A stretch of 64,000 bases of DNA from Vanilla planifolia. Lineage: Eukaryota > Streptophyta > Magnoliopsida > Asparagales > Orchidaceae. Every line of letters starts with the position of its first letter. Position 1 is the stretch's first letter. The stretch lies in the NCBI GenBank assembly GCA_023846275.1, contig CM043872.1, positions 29,378,670 through 29,442,669 on the forward strand. Reading direction: 5' to 3'. Positions 41,201 through 52,170 of this stretch are shown here, in pieces. Made by a program: the position numbers and the translations under genes. Below the pieces are notes generated by a model. It did not search any database and was not told the origin of the DNA. It saw nothing but the letters and a program-made list of their open reading frames with translations.

Positions 41201-44200
41201 GCATACAAATGTCTTCCAAAAAACCCAAAGCCTACTCATTATTTAAACAATTTGACAAATGCATAAAAATTGTCTTCCAAACTTCAATTTAAAAATCTTG
41301 CACACATAATGAGAAGATTAATTTTCAAAAGAATTCACCCAATATCCAAGTAACAATGGTGTCTATCATCAAAATTCTTATGTCAATACTTATCGAAAAA
41401 ACAAGATAGCTAAAAAAAATCATCAATTATTAGATGTTGTTCTTTCCATAATGTTTACAAAAGCATTATCAAATTCATATATGGGAAAGTTATCCTCACA
41501 TCATAACACTTGATCAACAACCTACCTTCCAAATAACTAGTATGCTCTGGAAGCATTTTCTATACACAAAATATCTAAACTCCCCCCCACCAAAAGTGTT
41601 TAGCAATATTGTGTATGCACAAAATCATAAACCAAATTTGAGCAAATTAGAACCAAAAGTCATAAAATGTGCATTTTTAAACTATTTAATAAGACAAAAT
41701 GCTACAAATATTATTCTTCTAGTATCAAAATTTTTTTATCTACTAAAATGTCACCATGTTTTCGAGTCAGTTATACTACAATTCCTCTTTCTAATGAGAG
41801 TAGAGTAAAGAGAATTATTAGAACCTTATAATTTCATTCCTTATCTTTAAAAATATTGTTTCAAATTATTTGAACTAGAGTCACCCTTCATATCTAATTC
41901 AAGCCACCAGTGAGAGTCATCCGAGTTCAAATCCTACTCAAAAACTTTTCAAGGAAACTCCTCCAAGAGAAGAATTTGTGATTGAAAATAAACCAATGTT
42001 GGCTTATTCATGTAGGCCTAAAGGTCCTCAATCACTCAATAGATCCAAAAGAAATTGTTCTGACGAGTTAATTGGATATGCACATTATTATCAAGAAAGG
42101 AAAAAGATCATATGTTATATACTCTATTTTCAATTATTTAACTTATTCTCAGTTGCCTCCAAAATAAAAAGCATTCACTACAAAAGTTGATATAATGAAA
42201 ATATGAAAATATATCGATCAAGGATTAAAGAGGCCAATGTGGAAAGCATTCATAGAAGAAATGAGAGCCCTATTTAAACATAAAACTCAGGAAGTAGTTG
42301 ACTTGGCAAAAAATAAAAAAAATTGATGATAATAATGGATGTTTACAATAAATATAAGGCGAATGAAGGTATAAAATGATATAAACCTCAATTGGTAACA
42401 CAAAGCTTTATTCAAATCTATAGAATTGACTATGAAGAGACATTTGCTCATGTGACCAATTCAAATTCAAGCAAGGTTCTTCTCTCCCACACAATTAATA
42501 TTCATAAGGAGTTACATCAACTCAACATTTAAAATGCTTTTTTGAATAGAGACTTTGATGAAGAAGAGTACATGAAGATTTCACTTCAGTTTGGGATAAA
42601 AGAGAAATCAAGTTTGCAAATTATGTAAAACTTTATATGGATTAAAGCAATCTCCACAAGCTTAGTTGACAAAGTTAAGCACTACAATAAACTGATTGGA
42701 TTACAATCAAGGAAAGCAAACAACACTCTTTATCTAGAAAGAAAAATCAAGAAAAAGATCAATTCTTATTATGCATGTAAGCAATATAATTCATATACAT
42801 GATAATACATTGGAATGAAAATTGCTAGATACAAAGAAGACATTTATATTTTGCAACAAAAATACATACTAAATCAACTTAAGTCAATTGTTAACCTTTT
42901 TGAATACAACTAGAATAGAAAAGTTGATGATAAGTCATTGGCGGATTGAAAACGATATCAATGTCTCGTTGAGAAACTGATCTATTTATCGAATACAAGA
43001 CCGAATACTACATGTCATGAGCATAGTAAGTTTATGAACTCTCCAACTCAAAGACACATAGAGGTAGCAAATCACATACTAAACTATCTAAAGGCCTCTC
43101 TTAGATAATGAATTAGTCTAAAAAATATTACAATAGGATATCAATTGAGATGGAAGTCAAGACTACAACTCAATTTCAGGATACTTCACAAAGTTATGAA
43201 AAATTTAGTTACTTGCAATAGTACAAAAACAATTGTTAGTTGCTAGACGTAATGCTAAGGTAGAATTTCAAGCAATTGCACAATCAATCTGTGAAGTGAA
43301 ACACCTAAAAAGATTGATGAAAGAACTATAAATGTTGATTTCCTCTCCTATAAATTATAGCATAATGGTAAATCAGCTATAAGCATTGTGAACAATCTTA
43401 TCCAGCAAGATTGAATGAAGAATGTTAAAATCAACTAAGAGATAGATTGAAGAGGGTCACATCAATCTATGTGATATCCCCACTCATTCGTGGGAAGCAA
43501 ATATCTTCGCTGAAAGCATGCAAAAACCAAAGTCAAAAGTATTCAAAACAAGCTTGGAATGAAAAATATATATTCCCAATCTTGAGGGAGAGTGATAACA
43601 CCTTAAGAAATAACCTATATACTTTCTATTATTTGGTGAATCAATAAAAATAAACAAGAATAAAAATATCTTCAATTTTGAAGATATTATAATAATAGAC
43701 TCCTTATTTTAAAGTCAATTATTGTTATTTATCAGTATAGAATCATTTTTCTTTATTGTCATGAATCTAAGATTCACAATGTCAATATATCCTTATTGGA
43801 TTCAATAAAATCTCTAAGCAAGAATTATTATTATCATCTTGAATTTAAAATTTAAGGTTTAAGATAATGGCAATTCATTCAACAAGTCTCAAACTCCTTT
43901 AGGTACTCTCAAAGGAAAAATTATCCTAAATTGATATGTTTTTTGGCTAGCATCATTTTTCTTTCTCCATAAGAAAAAATTGAAACCCCTACTTCTTTTT
44001 TCACCCAAGCAAAGTTTTGTACCTCTAATCATTTAATAAATTTACATAGTTCCCCCAAGTTCCTTTATACGGAACAATTTAGGGAATTTATATAGAAACA
44101 CAATAAATATATTAAGGTACACTTAAAAACCCTTAACCTTTTATATTAGATTCAATTGTGGGAAATAGAACTTTCATGAACTTTCTTAAATCTCTATCAA

Positions 44201-47200
44201 ATGTCCACAAAATTAACACAATCTATCTACAACTTAAATCTTATATTGAAGGATTTAACATCCCAACTTATTTCAATTTGGCTTTTATTCTAAGATTTTT
44301 TATCTTTTCCACTTCACTTGATCAAATAATCATAGTTATTCTAAATAAATGAATTCATCTACTCATCTTTCAATTTAGGACATTGGATGATCCGATGATC
44401 AATCGAGCATATCAAACAAAGATGTTTCTTCTAATTCTAAATCCTCAATTTGTTATCTATTACTCTGAGTACCACTAGTTGTTGAGCTCTCCATATCCAT
44501 GCTTGAATGAGATGTCTATTGGTTCATTCAAGAGTTTTTGTCAAAACTTAATGACTTAATAGCATGACCTTTTAAAGAGACTTTACGTTCCATTGAATTT
44601 GCACCCCTTAAAACAAGCATTACTCTGAACATGGATTTATTTTTGGCTCCTGTGACTAAAACCAATATCCTTATCACAAAAATATAATGTAATTGAGATA
44701 ACAAAATAATCTCAATTATTTAAAGTAAACATTATCTAAACACAATTTCCAACATTTAAAACTCGAAAAAAAAAGAGGGAGATTAACCAGAATCTTATAA
44801 TGGAGAGGGGCTTGCCCTTTATTCAAGTAAAGACTCCTAAAAAACATGATTTGAATAGTTGTCTAAGGAGATGAGCAACCCACTTTGATTTGATCTGAAA
44901 ATGTGCAACTTAGGTCATGTGACTTGGTCACAAACTATTTTCCCAAAAGAACACAAATACATATGGCTTAGCTATGGCATTTTGAAATCTACATAAATAA
45001 TCTTCAATGTTAGTGAACCAATGAAGATTCAAAATATGTACTGGATCAATGAAGGGAACAAACAACCAACTAGATATAATATCGGGGCAACTAAGGTGCT
45101 CAAATGTTGCTCAAAATGTGCAAAGGTACCATACATACATGAATGGATTCAAAAAGAAAAAGCTTGCCTATTATTCTAAAATTTATAATAAAAATTTATA
45201 ACATCACTATTGTATCACTTAAAATTATGAAGTTCGTAAAATACTCCAATGAAATGAAAGTATATATCATATGCTTCCAACAAAAGAAACGGGTTTGAGA
45301 AAAGACGTAAAAAAAATATATATTTTAGAGTGAAAAAATTAAAGATCATGCCAAAATTAGAAGAATTGCAATAGTTCTACATAACAAATGAAAAATAATG
45401 AATTAGTATGTAATTTGAAATAAAATTATAGCATTTGAGCTAGTTTGGGAGGCTATTAAAATTGTCTATGCACTACAAATTTAATTTGTGCATAAAATTT
45501 GTCTGAAACAACAATAAAGTTCTAAGAAGATCCTATAGAAAAAGAACTTTTAATTTATGCATGTAATTGGTCGTATTCAGCAACAAAGTTTTAAGAGGAT
45601 TTGGACTTAGGAGGGTATTAAAATTGTCAAAGTCAATGCAGATTCAATTTGCGCATATAATTTGTCGTATACAACAATAAAGTTTTAAGAGGATTTGGAA
45701 TTAGGAGGGAATTAAAATTATCAAAGTGTATGCAATGTAAATTTAATTTGTGCATTTAATTTCTCATATACAACAATAAGGTTCTAAGAGGATTTGGAGT
45801 TGTAAACAAAACCCCACAAGAATAGCACTTTCAAAAAGAACATCCAATAAATCATATATATGCAAAGAGGCTACAATTTAAAAAACATCTAAATAATGTA
45901 TGTAATGAATAGTTAATGAAATAGTGATTGAATTAGCTTATATTCATAAGACATAAAGATAGTATATGTTGAATTCTTTCTTAGTTTTCTCTAGTTGCCA
46001 ATATAATGTAAGGTTTTAGTTTGAGAAGCCAAGGACTTATTTCCCCCTCCACTTAAGGAAGAAGCTATACAAATATAGCCCTATGAAGAGAATGAGAGAA
46101 GTTATGAAATTGATTTTCTTAATTATAGGTGGAGCTATTAGTAATGTCTTTTATGATGCATTAATCAATAACATCAATGCTCTATTTCAGTTAGGAATTT
46201 CCTGAATAGGCTTCTAAAAGATAACTTTCCTGAACTTTAAGCATATATAATAATTTATATAGGTTATTCATGTTTGTCTAATTATGCAAATAGACCTCTT
46301 CATTTTCAACAATAATATGACAAGACCTTGTAGTTACAAATGCAATATGAAGTCCCTAAACTTTCTCTAATCTTAGATTACAGATCAAAAAATAGCCCTC
46401 TATGACCTCAAGGTCTGTATAATTAGGCAAATAGACTACCTATAAGAAAGGTAGTTCAAGAAAAAAAAATGTAAAAGAACCCAATCAAGATACCTAAAAA
46501 ATAATCGGAACCTATCTAATTATTGTTCAAATTCAAAAGACCTACTTACATAATTAAACGAACCTAAAGAAATTATAAGCAATTGACCCAATACCTTTTC
46601 ATGTATATTAATAGATGTTCTATAATACAAAAGGGAAAAATTAGCCCTTGGGTACTTCATTAAGTTACCTTCCGAGAATGAGTTTAGGAACCATAGAGTT
46701 GGCCATGCTTATATAAACTTAAATTTCAAATCAATTAATTGATAATAGGAACTTATTTATCTCTAAAATGTTTACTATTTCAATTAAGACTTTCCTTATG
46801 ATGATTTTCATAAGCAAAAATATCTTAACACCTTTTTTATTTCTAAAGTAAGCTCTGAACATCTGTTTCATGCTCCAATTCAGTCACTTTATGCATAATA
46901 AATGTTAAAAAAATATGAAGACCAAAAGGCGTTTCTTACCCTATCAAGGGCTTAGCATTTTCCAAAATATTTTTATCTAATCCATGCACAGACATTCTAA
47001 AGTGCATATAACATTCTCCAATCAATCATTAAAAACAGAAGACAACCTACCTAGCACTTTCAGATCACTGAATACAGTAAACCTTTGCTAAAATTTAATG
47101 AACCCCCATGACAAAAACAAATGCACCTGTTCTGTATTATTTGGTAAGAGCAAAATTGGACTTGAACCCTTGTATTTTCGCATCCAATCCACGTTTGCAC

Positions 47201-50028
47201 TGAATAATCTATCCTCATCCTGAACAACATTCTTATTACCAACAATATCTTCAAAATAGCAAATGTCATCAAGGCGTAAGGAAGAAAATGCTGGGTTCCT
47301 CTTTGTATTCATAGAAGCTGAATTAAAAAGCCGATGCTGGGAGGAAAAGATTTTAGCTATATCCAACGCATGGTAATATAAAACATTTCCAGACAAAAAT
47401 GATGGTCTGATGCAGTTTTTTGAAGGGTCATGTTCTCCATAGAATCTTGAAAAATATCTTGAAGATAGCACATGTCCATGCCTATGCCATAAGCCTGCAA
47501 CATGAGTTTCAATCAATATGATTCAAAACTATAGTTAAAATTAAAGATAACTAAAAGAAAATAATTGTTAGCCATTAGATTGATTGTCATAACACCAAGA
47601 GAATGTGGATTTGAGTTGTGGAAGTAGTTGATTACAAAACATTAAGGATGCATATAATACACCCTTTTGATTTGACCCTTCCCTATACCCTTTACAAGAA
47701 ATGGCCTTTGGGTAGTCCTTTGATGTCTGCACCACCTTAGTGGTTTGTTAGCTCCTCTTCAAACATAACACCTACAACCTTCAATAAAAACCTCATTTTT
47801 AAGCATATTCTATTGTATATAGCCACTTGTCCACTTTAGCACCATATTTGCATACTTATATGTTCAAATTAATTTCATGAACAATGGCATATGGCAAGGC
47901 TTTGATAATCAAATAGAACATATCATACATGAACCAAAAACAAAAAACCTAATTAAAAATTCAGCAATCAATGTTATGGTGCATAATTACACTATTTTAT
48001 TAATTAGAGATGAATTATTGTTGATTTCATAGGCATGGAACTCCAAGGTTAGATTATTCTCCTTGGGAACACTTCTCTTCATCCACTAGTCAACATCACG
48101 AACCACAAATCCACAAGCTCAGTTAATAAAAATCTTTAGAATTGTTGCCAAGGTCATATGTTTGCTCCTCACTCACAATCTATGCAAGTAATACCCTCTG
48201 CATGGGAAAAAAATTCACCTCACCTTGTAGTCCCATTCAATTACTCGAATAATACAACAACAATCTATCTATCTAATTGCACCAGATGCACAAAAGATGG
48301 TGTTGCATCCCAATCGACACAAACACTATCATGGTCATATAATTAAACTCCTAAGCAAAAATAACTTAGAAAATAGTTAAGGTGGCCATAATGTCATGAC
48401 AACTACTAAAACTTTAGCCAGCAACTCAAAAATAACTCATCTCCCATGTCCATAACAGAGATTAAAATGACAAAATATTGTATCCTTCGACAATAAAGGT
48501 GGATTTAACAAGAAATTCAATTGTTATTAAAGAATAATAAGACGGCCTATGTACGACTCACAAACATGACACAAGCACATGAGGAACGAATAAGGCAATC
48601 ATAGGAATACAAATTTCAGAAAAAAAAAAAGACAAATACAGTAGGGAAACAAAAATAAAAAATAAAACAGATATTGTGTATAAATATGAGACCAATATTT
48701 TTAAACATTAAAGACATAAAGAAGATGTACTTTAATAAATTGATTAAATAGAAGAAATAAGCAATGGAAATAAAATGGCCACAATAAAATAAAAAGCATA
48801 TGCTATCTCTCAAAGGAGAGTGCAAGAACAGAATTCATATAGAATTGTCATACTCAATAGAATGACCACAATCCTTAATTCCACAAGATAAGTTCAAAAA
48901 TATAATTTTTTTTCACCCAATAAGGGCATTAAAGCTCTAGAATATACTCGAAACATCAACAAACATATCAACAACATGCTCGTGCCTTTATATAGGTAAG
49001 TGATCCTAATTACTCAAGTTTCAAGCAACTCTAAAGTCTGTGAGCAAAACAGACTAAAAAATGTAACATACACTCAACATTCCCTGCAAAACATCAATGA
49101 AAATGGATAAACTACATCATATGCTATGCCAAGTCGTATGGTGGTGCACATTTTAAAGTTAAATTGATTCAATCAATTCATTTTGATTTGCCAAATTTTG
49201 GTTTATTCATTGGTTTGAGCATTGAATAGAGCTGAAAACCCAATGTTTCATTTGGTTTCTACATTCCACAAATCAAACTGATCGATTAACCAGCTAACAA
49301 TAAAGGAAAAGAGAACTAGTGGGACACAATCTACCAAATCATGGTTAATCCTTGTTTCGCATGATTATAAACAGACTCTTCCCCCAAACTATCGTTCTTC
49401 TCTCTCCCAAACTATTTTCCTTTCCTCTTATCCACATGCCACAATACATAGCCACCTCCAACCTCACAAAACTTTTTATCATCAACTGCAAAAAACTCTT
49501 CTACCCTCATTCCCAATATTGCAAACAACTAATCCGTAATGTTATCCTCTTCTAGCCAGCACCGAACCCTCGCCTACGAAGCAGCCCACCTCACCGCCAC
49601 TCCAACATGACCATCATCGTCACCCTGAGCCGTTGAATTACGAACAGATTTCCTTTGTGCTGCCACATACACTAGATTTCCCATGCTCCTCGTCTTCCCT
49701 TCCATCATCGTTGGTTCTCATTTTTCTTCACCAAAACAACGTTTAGTTTCAATACAACACGGTTACGTAACCAGAAGGGTTTACCATTGGCCGATATCCA
49801 AAATACTGCTTTAGATAAAGTTCAACCGTGTATCCCATATGCTTGGTAAAGCATACGTCATGGAAATCCTACAGAAAAAGATTAACTATTCTTCCTCGTT
49901 AAAAGCCAGTCGCCTGCAAATCACATAATCAAATAACAAATCCAACTTATTTGATTTGGCGACGAGAGGATACCTTGCCGGATGCGTCTACAAGCGAGAA
50001 GAAACTCCGATGCTCGCGGTCGCACCAT
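11224..50028 (-). CDS. D2HGDH: D-2-hydroxyglutarate dehydrogenase, mitochondrial, complete, 15 exons over 38.8 kb
   Basis: This FAD enzyme oxidises D-2-hydroxyglutarate to 2-oxoglutarate in mitochondria, passing electrons to ETF. Coding exons in reading order: 49974-50028, 47127-47494, 38652-38753, 34834-34881, 32699-32769, 31917-32035, 24594-24689, 24383-24492, 23713-23793, 20376-20476, 19631-19739, 17353-17458, 17115-17200, 16914-17039, 11224-11313. All have GT-AG borders and matching phases, giving 1668 bp and 555 residues (Arabidopsis about 559). The N-terminus [18 protein letters not shown] is Arg-rich without acids except one Glu, as expected for a mitochondrial presequence. An in-frame TAG just upstream fixes the start. 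The FAD loop [14 protein letters not shown] is at about 158-171. [11 protein letters not shown] (about 465-475) and SAEHGLG (about 505-511) hold the metal/substrate His and Glu residues. The end reads [10 protein letters not shown]. Introns hold many dead elements, yet the frame is clean. Confidence 0.96.
11470..16550 (+). mobile_element. Decayed L1-type LINE in the last D2HGDH intron
   Basis: About 5 kb, antisense to the host gene. ORF1-like sequence lies near 11.68-12.75 kb. The reverse transcriptase is clearest: after QGCPLS (about 15.26 kb) come [11 protein letters not shown] (about 15.36 kb; the usual YADD is YIDD here), KYLGI (about 15.57 kb), a [10 protein letters not shown] stretch and a [16 protein letters not shown] stretch (about 15.86 kb). 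Stops and frame changes interrupt both ORFs many times, so it is inactive. No target-site duplication or clean poly(A) tail was found, so both ends are approximate. Confidence 0.82.
16550..16680. repeat. 64-bp tandem duplication
   Basis: Two adjacent copies, about 16550-16612 and 16617-16680, share CATCTAAAAGCATAG at their right ends and ACTAGACA(G/A)ACACAATGATC inside, with a few substitutions. They lie directly after the LINE remnant and before D2HGDH exon 14. Confidence 0.85.
18050..19130 (-). mobile_element. Faint RTE-type LINE remnant
   Basis: On the minus strand the segment near 18285-18320 reads [13 protein letters not shown]. This matches in style [10 protein letters not shown] in the better RTE-type copy at 35.2-36.75 kb and the family's IKDMY.GA...V block. 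About 120 bp further along, a DVLTSL stretch suits the block after the QGS motif. The rest is too decayed to read, and the ends are guesses. It lies in D2HGDH intron 11. Confidence 0.4.
19132..19625. other. Intron sequence with nothing recognised
   Basis: AT-rich sequence in D2HGDH intron 11 between the LINE trace and exon 11. I see no repeat, ORF or motif of note. Confidence 0.4.
20736..22905. repeat. Tandem array, unit about 331-346 bp, roughly six copies
   Basis: The array lies in D2HGDH intron 9. The three central copies are very similar: equivalent points fall at 21349, 21680 and 22026, steps of 331 and 346 bp. The step difference comes from a 15-bp stretch near ACTCCATGGATCATTAG missing in one copy. 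Flanking copies at about 20.75-21.24 kb, 22.31-22.60 kb and 22.60-22.90 kb are clearly diverged. Each unit holds CACAAATATTCTCACATGA and CTATGATTAGAAGC-like blocks. Open frames of about 100 codons recur in the central copies, but they look like a by-product of repeat identity rather than genes. A short CT-rich run and AT microsatellite (about 22265-22295) sit at one unit boundary. Confidence 0.9.
24700..26490. other. Intron stretch with nothing recognised
   Basis: This is the left part of the 7.2-kb D2HGDH intron 6. It is AT-rich, with no coding signal, paired repeats or element motifs that I can name. Confidence 0.4.
26500..30120 (-). mobile_element. Copia LTR retrotransposon fossil, minus strand
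   Basis: It lies in D2HGDH intron 6, in the same direction as the host gene. Read on the minus strand, the parts come in Copia order. A gag-like region is at about 29.5-30.1 kb with a zinc-knuckle signature ([11 protein letters not shown]) near 29500. Integrase is at about 28.3-28.9 kb (the FIDDYSRKV block and the C-terminal RIFGCLVYA block). Reverse transcriptase and later parts run from about 27.9 down to 26.9 kb ([26 protein letters not shown]-like, then ASVMGNLMH). It is heavily broken, with many breaks along its length, and old. I could not pair its LTRs, so the ends are approximate. Confidence 0.8.
30365..30930 (+). mobile_element. LTR-like fragment with GC-rich sub-repeats (fossil)
   Basis: The right part, about 30842-30890, reads GTGGACGTAGATTCTAG then GAACCAAATTACTTAAA. 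This resembles the conserved stretch near the 3' end of many plant Copia LTRs. The left part (about 30370-30530) is unusually GC-rich and repeats variants of GATCGGC and GCGACT(C)GGTC. The orientation is opposite to the adjacent Copia fossil, so it is probably a separate fragment. No internal region follows. Confidence 0.42.
31020..31590. other. Unassigned protein-like open stretches
   Basis: The plus strand is open at 31264-31584 (106 codons) with protein-like composition ([34 protein letters not shown]). The minus strand near 31180-31330 also reads sensibly ([32 protein letters not shown]) before breaking. I recognise neither. One may be a fragment of a captured host gene or an unknown element. 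The stretch lies between the LTR-like fragment and D2HGDH exon 6 and is not part of D2HGDH. Confidence 0.3.
33291..33550. repeat. Near-perfect 98-bp inverted repeat (hairpin), 92 bp exact
   Basis: The arm 33291-33382 is the exact reverse complement of 33459-33550 (92 bp). After one mismatch, 5 more bases pair (33384-33388 with 33453-33457), leaving a loop of 64 bases. The outer ends read CATCGACTGTGCGC and its complement. The loop holds a small internal palindrome (AAGCAT..ATGCTT). An AT run flanks the left arm (about 33271-33290) and another lies just inside the loop. It lies in D2HGDH intron 4, so the host pre-mRNA would carry this long hairpin. No coding content. Confidence 0.97.
33560..34830. 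other. Intron stretch with nothing recognised
   Basis: This is D2HGDH intron 4 sequence between the inverted repeat and exon 4. It is AT-rich. I see no element signature or paired repeats. Confidence 0.4.
35188..35673. repeat. 243-bp tandem duplication at the 3' part of the RTE remnant
   Basis: The block TCAAATGCAT recurs at 35236 and 35479 (step 243). Flanking landmarks keep the same order (AACTCTCC or GACTCTCC, TTTATTTGTATGT, ATAGACAAACATT). The copies differ by many substitutions, so the duplication is old. Confidence 0.75.
35188..36745 (-). mobile_element. RTE-type LINE remnant
   Basis: It lies in D2HGDH intron 3 on the minus strand. The endonuclease block reads [15 protein letters not shown] and later [18 protein letters not shown] (about 36290-36430), matching the GDLNGH...ILDFALAYDL.I.NTFF pattern of plant RTE endonucleases. 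Further on come KRAYDRVL (about 36.16 kb), [10 protein letters not shown] (about 36.06 kb), TSQIEDEV (about 35.93 kb) and [12 protein letters not shown] (about 35.70 kb). These are the reverse transcriptase and the downstream IDEDV..RI block, in the right order. The region between endonuclease and RT is shortened. Several stops and frame changes make it inactive. Confidence 0.72.
36750..38640. other. Intron stretch with nothing recognised
   Basis: This is the left part of D2HGDH intron 3, up to exon 3. It contains a short AT microsatellite at about 37230-37246 and otherwise AT-rich sequence without element or gene signals that I can name. Confidence 0.4.
39029..39283 (+). repeat. 5' LTR of the plus-strand Copia fossil
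   Basis: Aligned by eye to 43593-43850. The right end is set by the tRNA-Met-like primer site that follows. The left end is approximate. Confidence 0.68.
43593..43850 (+). repeat. 3' LTR of the plus-strand Copia fossil
   Basis: It starts TGATAACACC directly after the purine tract GAGGGAGAG. The right end is inferred from the length of the left LTR. Confidence 0.68.
43860..45440. other. Intron stretch with nothing recognised
   Basis: D2HGDH intron 2 sequence between the Copia fossil and the 94-bp tandem repeat. AT-rich, with no element signature seen. Confidence 0.4.
45449..45800. repeat. Tandem repeat, unit about 94 bp, nearly four copies
   Basis: Full units start at about 45449, 45611 and 45705 with GAGG.(T/A)ATTAAAATT. 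A partial unit fills about 45541-45610. Units share AATTTAATTTGTGCAT-like and ACAACAATAA(A/G)GTT blocks and end AAGAGGATTTGGA. Copies are moderately diverged. It lies in D2HGDH intron 2. Confidence 0.8.
45810..47120. other. Intron stretch with nothing recognised
   Basis: The right part of D2HGDH intron 2, up to exon 2. AT-rich, with no repeat or element that I can name. Confidence 0.4.
47495..49973. other. D2HGDH intron 1, no recognised element
   Basis: A 2.5-kb intron between the presequence exon and the long exon 2. It is mostly AT-rich. A more C-rich block at about 49370-49740 stands out in composition and may be a dispersed repeat, but I cannot name it. Confidence 0.4.
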
Positions 50029-52156
50029 CGTCTAACGGGCTTCGTATAACAGTCAAGGCTTCTTCACTTCTAAAGTCACCTTGGGTAGACACTTGTAGTG
50101 CCAATTACAATATAATTTACAAATCGTGATTTAAAAAAAATAATATATTTAGAATAAAAAAAATTAAAAAGGAACTTTAGAAAATGAGTTTTAATAACAA
50201 AATTTCCTATAATTGAATTTACAGAATATGAAATTTTTTAACAATCACAGTAGCATGATCTAATATTAATTATAGCATTAAAAGAATATTTCAAAAATAC
50301 TATTGGGAAGTATCATCTCTTTTGAATTAATTATAATAAATACGTGTTCAATTTGTTAAATAAATTTTAAAATTTACATAAAATAATGATATATTTCATT
50401 AATTTTTTATTAGCATATAATACAAGTGGTCTTTTAAAATACCAAATTTATATTTTATTTGTTTTCATGATGTTTTTTAAAAACTTAATAAAATATGATT
50501 TAATTTGTTTGCCAACATCTAATATCAATTTAATCAAAAAAACTTACAAAGAAATAGATTTAAAACTTAGTCAATTTTGACAATGTTTAGAGTTTTTATG
50601 TTTGTCTCCCTCTTAATAAAATTATTATACATCACTAGCTAAATTGACATCTAAGAAACCAATTGATCGTGACTTGTCATAGGTAACTACTAATATCACA
50701 GGTTATCATTATCAATCAGTGAACCGTCGTCTCTCCTACAAACCACATGGTTTTACCTTGTTACCCAACAACACCACAAGACAAGCTTGTCGTGCTTTTA
50801 GCTATCTAAGATCATCATGTTTATTGTTTTCATTCCAATTCTCTTACATCTATATAAGATTGTCACTTATCTTATTTTAAAATTAATGAATTATCTCATT
50901 TATTGTTTTGAGTTTGAAACTCTTCATGAAATTTTGAATTATATTCTATTTATTTTTATTATTGAGATTTTTGAATGATACCCAATTAAATTTGACTTAC
51001 TCTTGGTGGAATAAGCATATGATTGAAATGTTCTTAATTATATTTAATTATAAGTAAAATACTTGTTACTATTTCATATATTATTTATTGTCTTTTTCTT
51101 TTTTATTATATTTAACATTTGTTATTTATATAACTAATTTTAGAGTTTTGCTAAGATAATTTTGCTTATTAATTTTGTATTTTTTGGCTTGGGACTTGTT
51201 GCCTTATTATCAACATAATCACAATAATATTTGTTTGATTTTCTAAAGTTTTTATGATGCTTTTCAAAATTTTCTAGAATGGCATAAAATTAGCTTTGCA
51301 TATTCATACACAATTTCTAGTATTTGGAATAAATTTTGGCATGATTTCAAGCAAGGATTTAAATGTCATTTGGATTTGAATTTTGCCAATAAACTTAAGA
51401 CTTTAGAATTCTTAAAAACTATTTTCTAGAGCAATCAATTTGTAAAGCTAAGCAAAATTTTATTAATTAGGAAAAGTGTACAAAGTTAATTGGTATTTTT
51501 GAAGCTAATCCTTGATCCCTTTCTTATTGGACTTAAAAGTACATTCATTCTACTTTATTGAAAATACTAAAATATTGGATTTTTTTAATAAAACTTAAAA
51601 ATTTTCCAAAAGTTTAGAAATATAATAAGAGTAGAATATTTTCTAAGAAAAATGTTGATAGTTTTAGTTAAATTTCAAGTTATTATCTTCAATTATTATT
51701 TTAAAATTTTAATATTTTATGATTTAAAAATTCAATGTATTTACTGCCAAATCCTTAATTTTGTTTACTTTAAGGGATTCTTAGGAAACACTCCAAGGAA
51801 ATGAATAATTTGAGTATTTAAACTGAATTAAACTAAACTAATTGATATTAAGATAAGAGATAAATCATTACATATGAAACATATGACTGTACTAATCTTA
51901 TACTTCATCATCTCAACTAAAATAATTGAAAACTATTTATTAAAATAGTCAATTGATATGCTTAAAATCTAACCCCTTTGGTTTAATTTTTATTTTGTAC
52001 ATATAATTATATTTATTCTTGTGAATGAATGTAACTAAATAATATCGAAATTATCGTAATTTAAAAAAAATAGATATTTAATATAGCTTATTATTTTTTA
52101 TATAAAAATATTTTCTAATGCCTAAAAAATGATATAATGTCCTAATTACCTTTGTT
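50029..52156. other. Intergenic, D2HGDH promoter side to LINE insertion
   Basis: The first one or two hundred bases should hold the D2HGDH promoter and 5' UTR (minus strand). I see no convincing TATA box at a fixed distance. The remainder is very AT-rich without recognisable genes or elements. Confidence 0.45.
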
Positions 52157-52170
52157 ATAAAGATAGTACA
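52157..52170. repeat. Target-site duplication, left copy
   Basis: ATAAAGATAGTACA, identical to 54381-54394 on the far side of the LINE. Confidence 0.93.

Larger units (their letters stand above)
39029..43850 (+). mobile_element. Copia LTR retrotransposon fossil with both LTRs
   Basis: About 4.8 kb, antisense to the host gene in D2HGDH intron 2. LTR-like ends at about 39029-39283 and 43593-43850 align along their length (for example TTTGGTGAATCA and AGAATAAAAATATCTT in both). A primer-site-like CGGTATCAAAGTC follows the left LTR, and a purine-rich GAGGGAGAG precedes the right one. Internal parts come in Copia order: pre-integrase ([10 protein letters not shown], about 40.66 kb), integrase end ([15 protein letters not shown], about 41.6 kb), reverse transcriptase (DYEETFAHV, about 42.43 kb; [15 protein letters not shown], about 43.04 kb). 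It is broken at many places, and the LTRs differ at roughly a quarter of sites by eye, so it is old. Confidence 0.82.
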
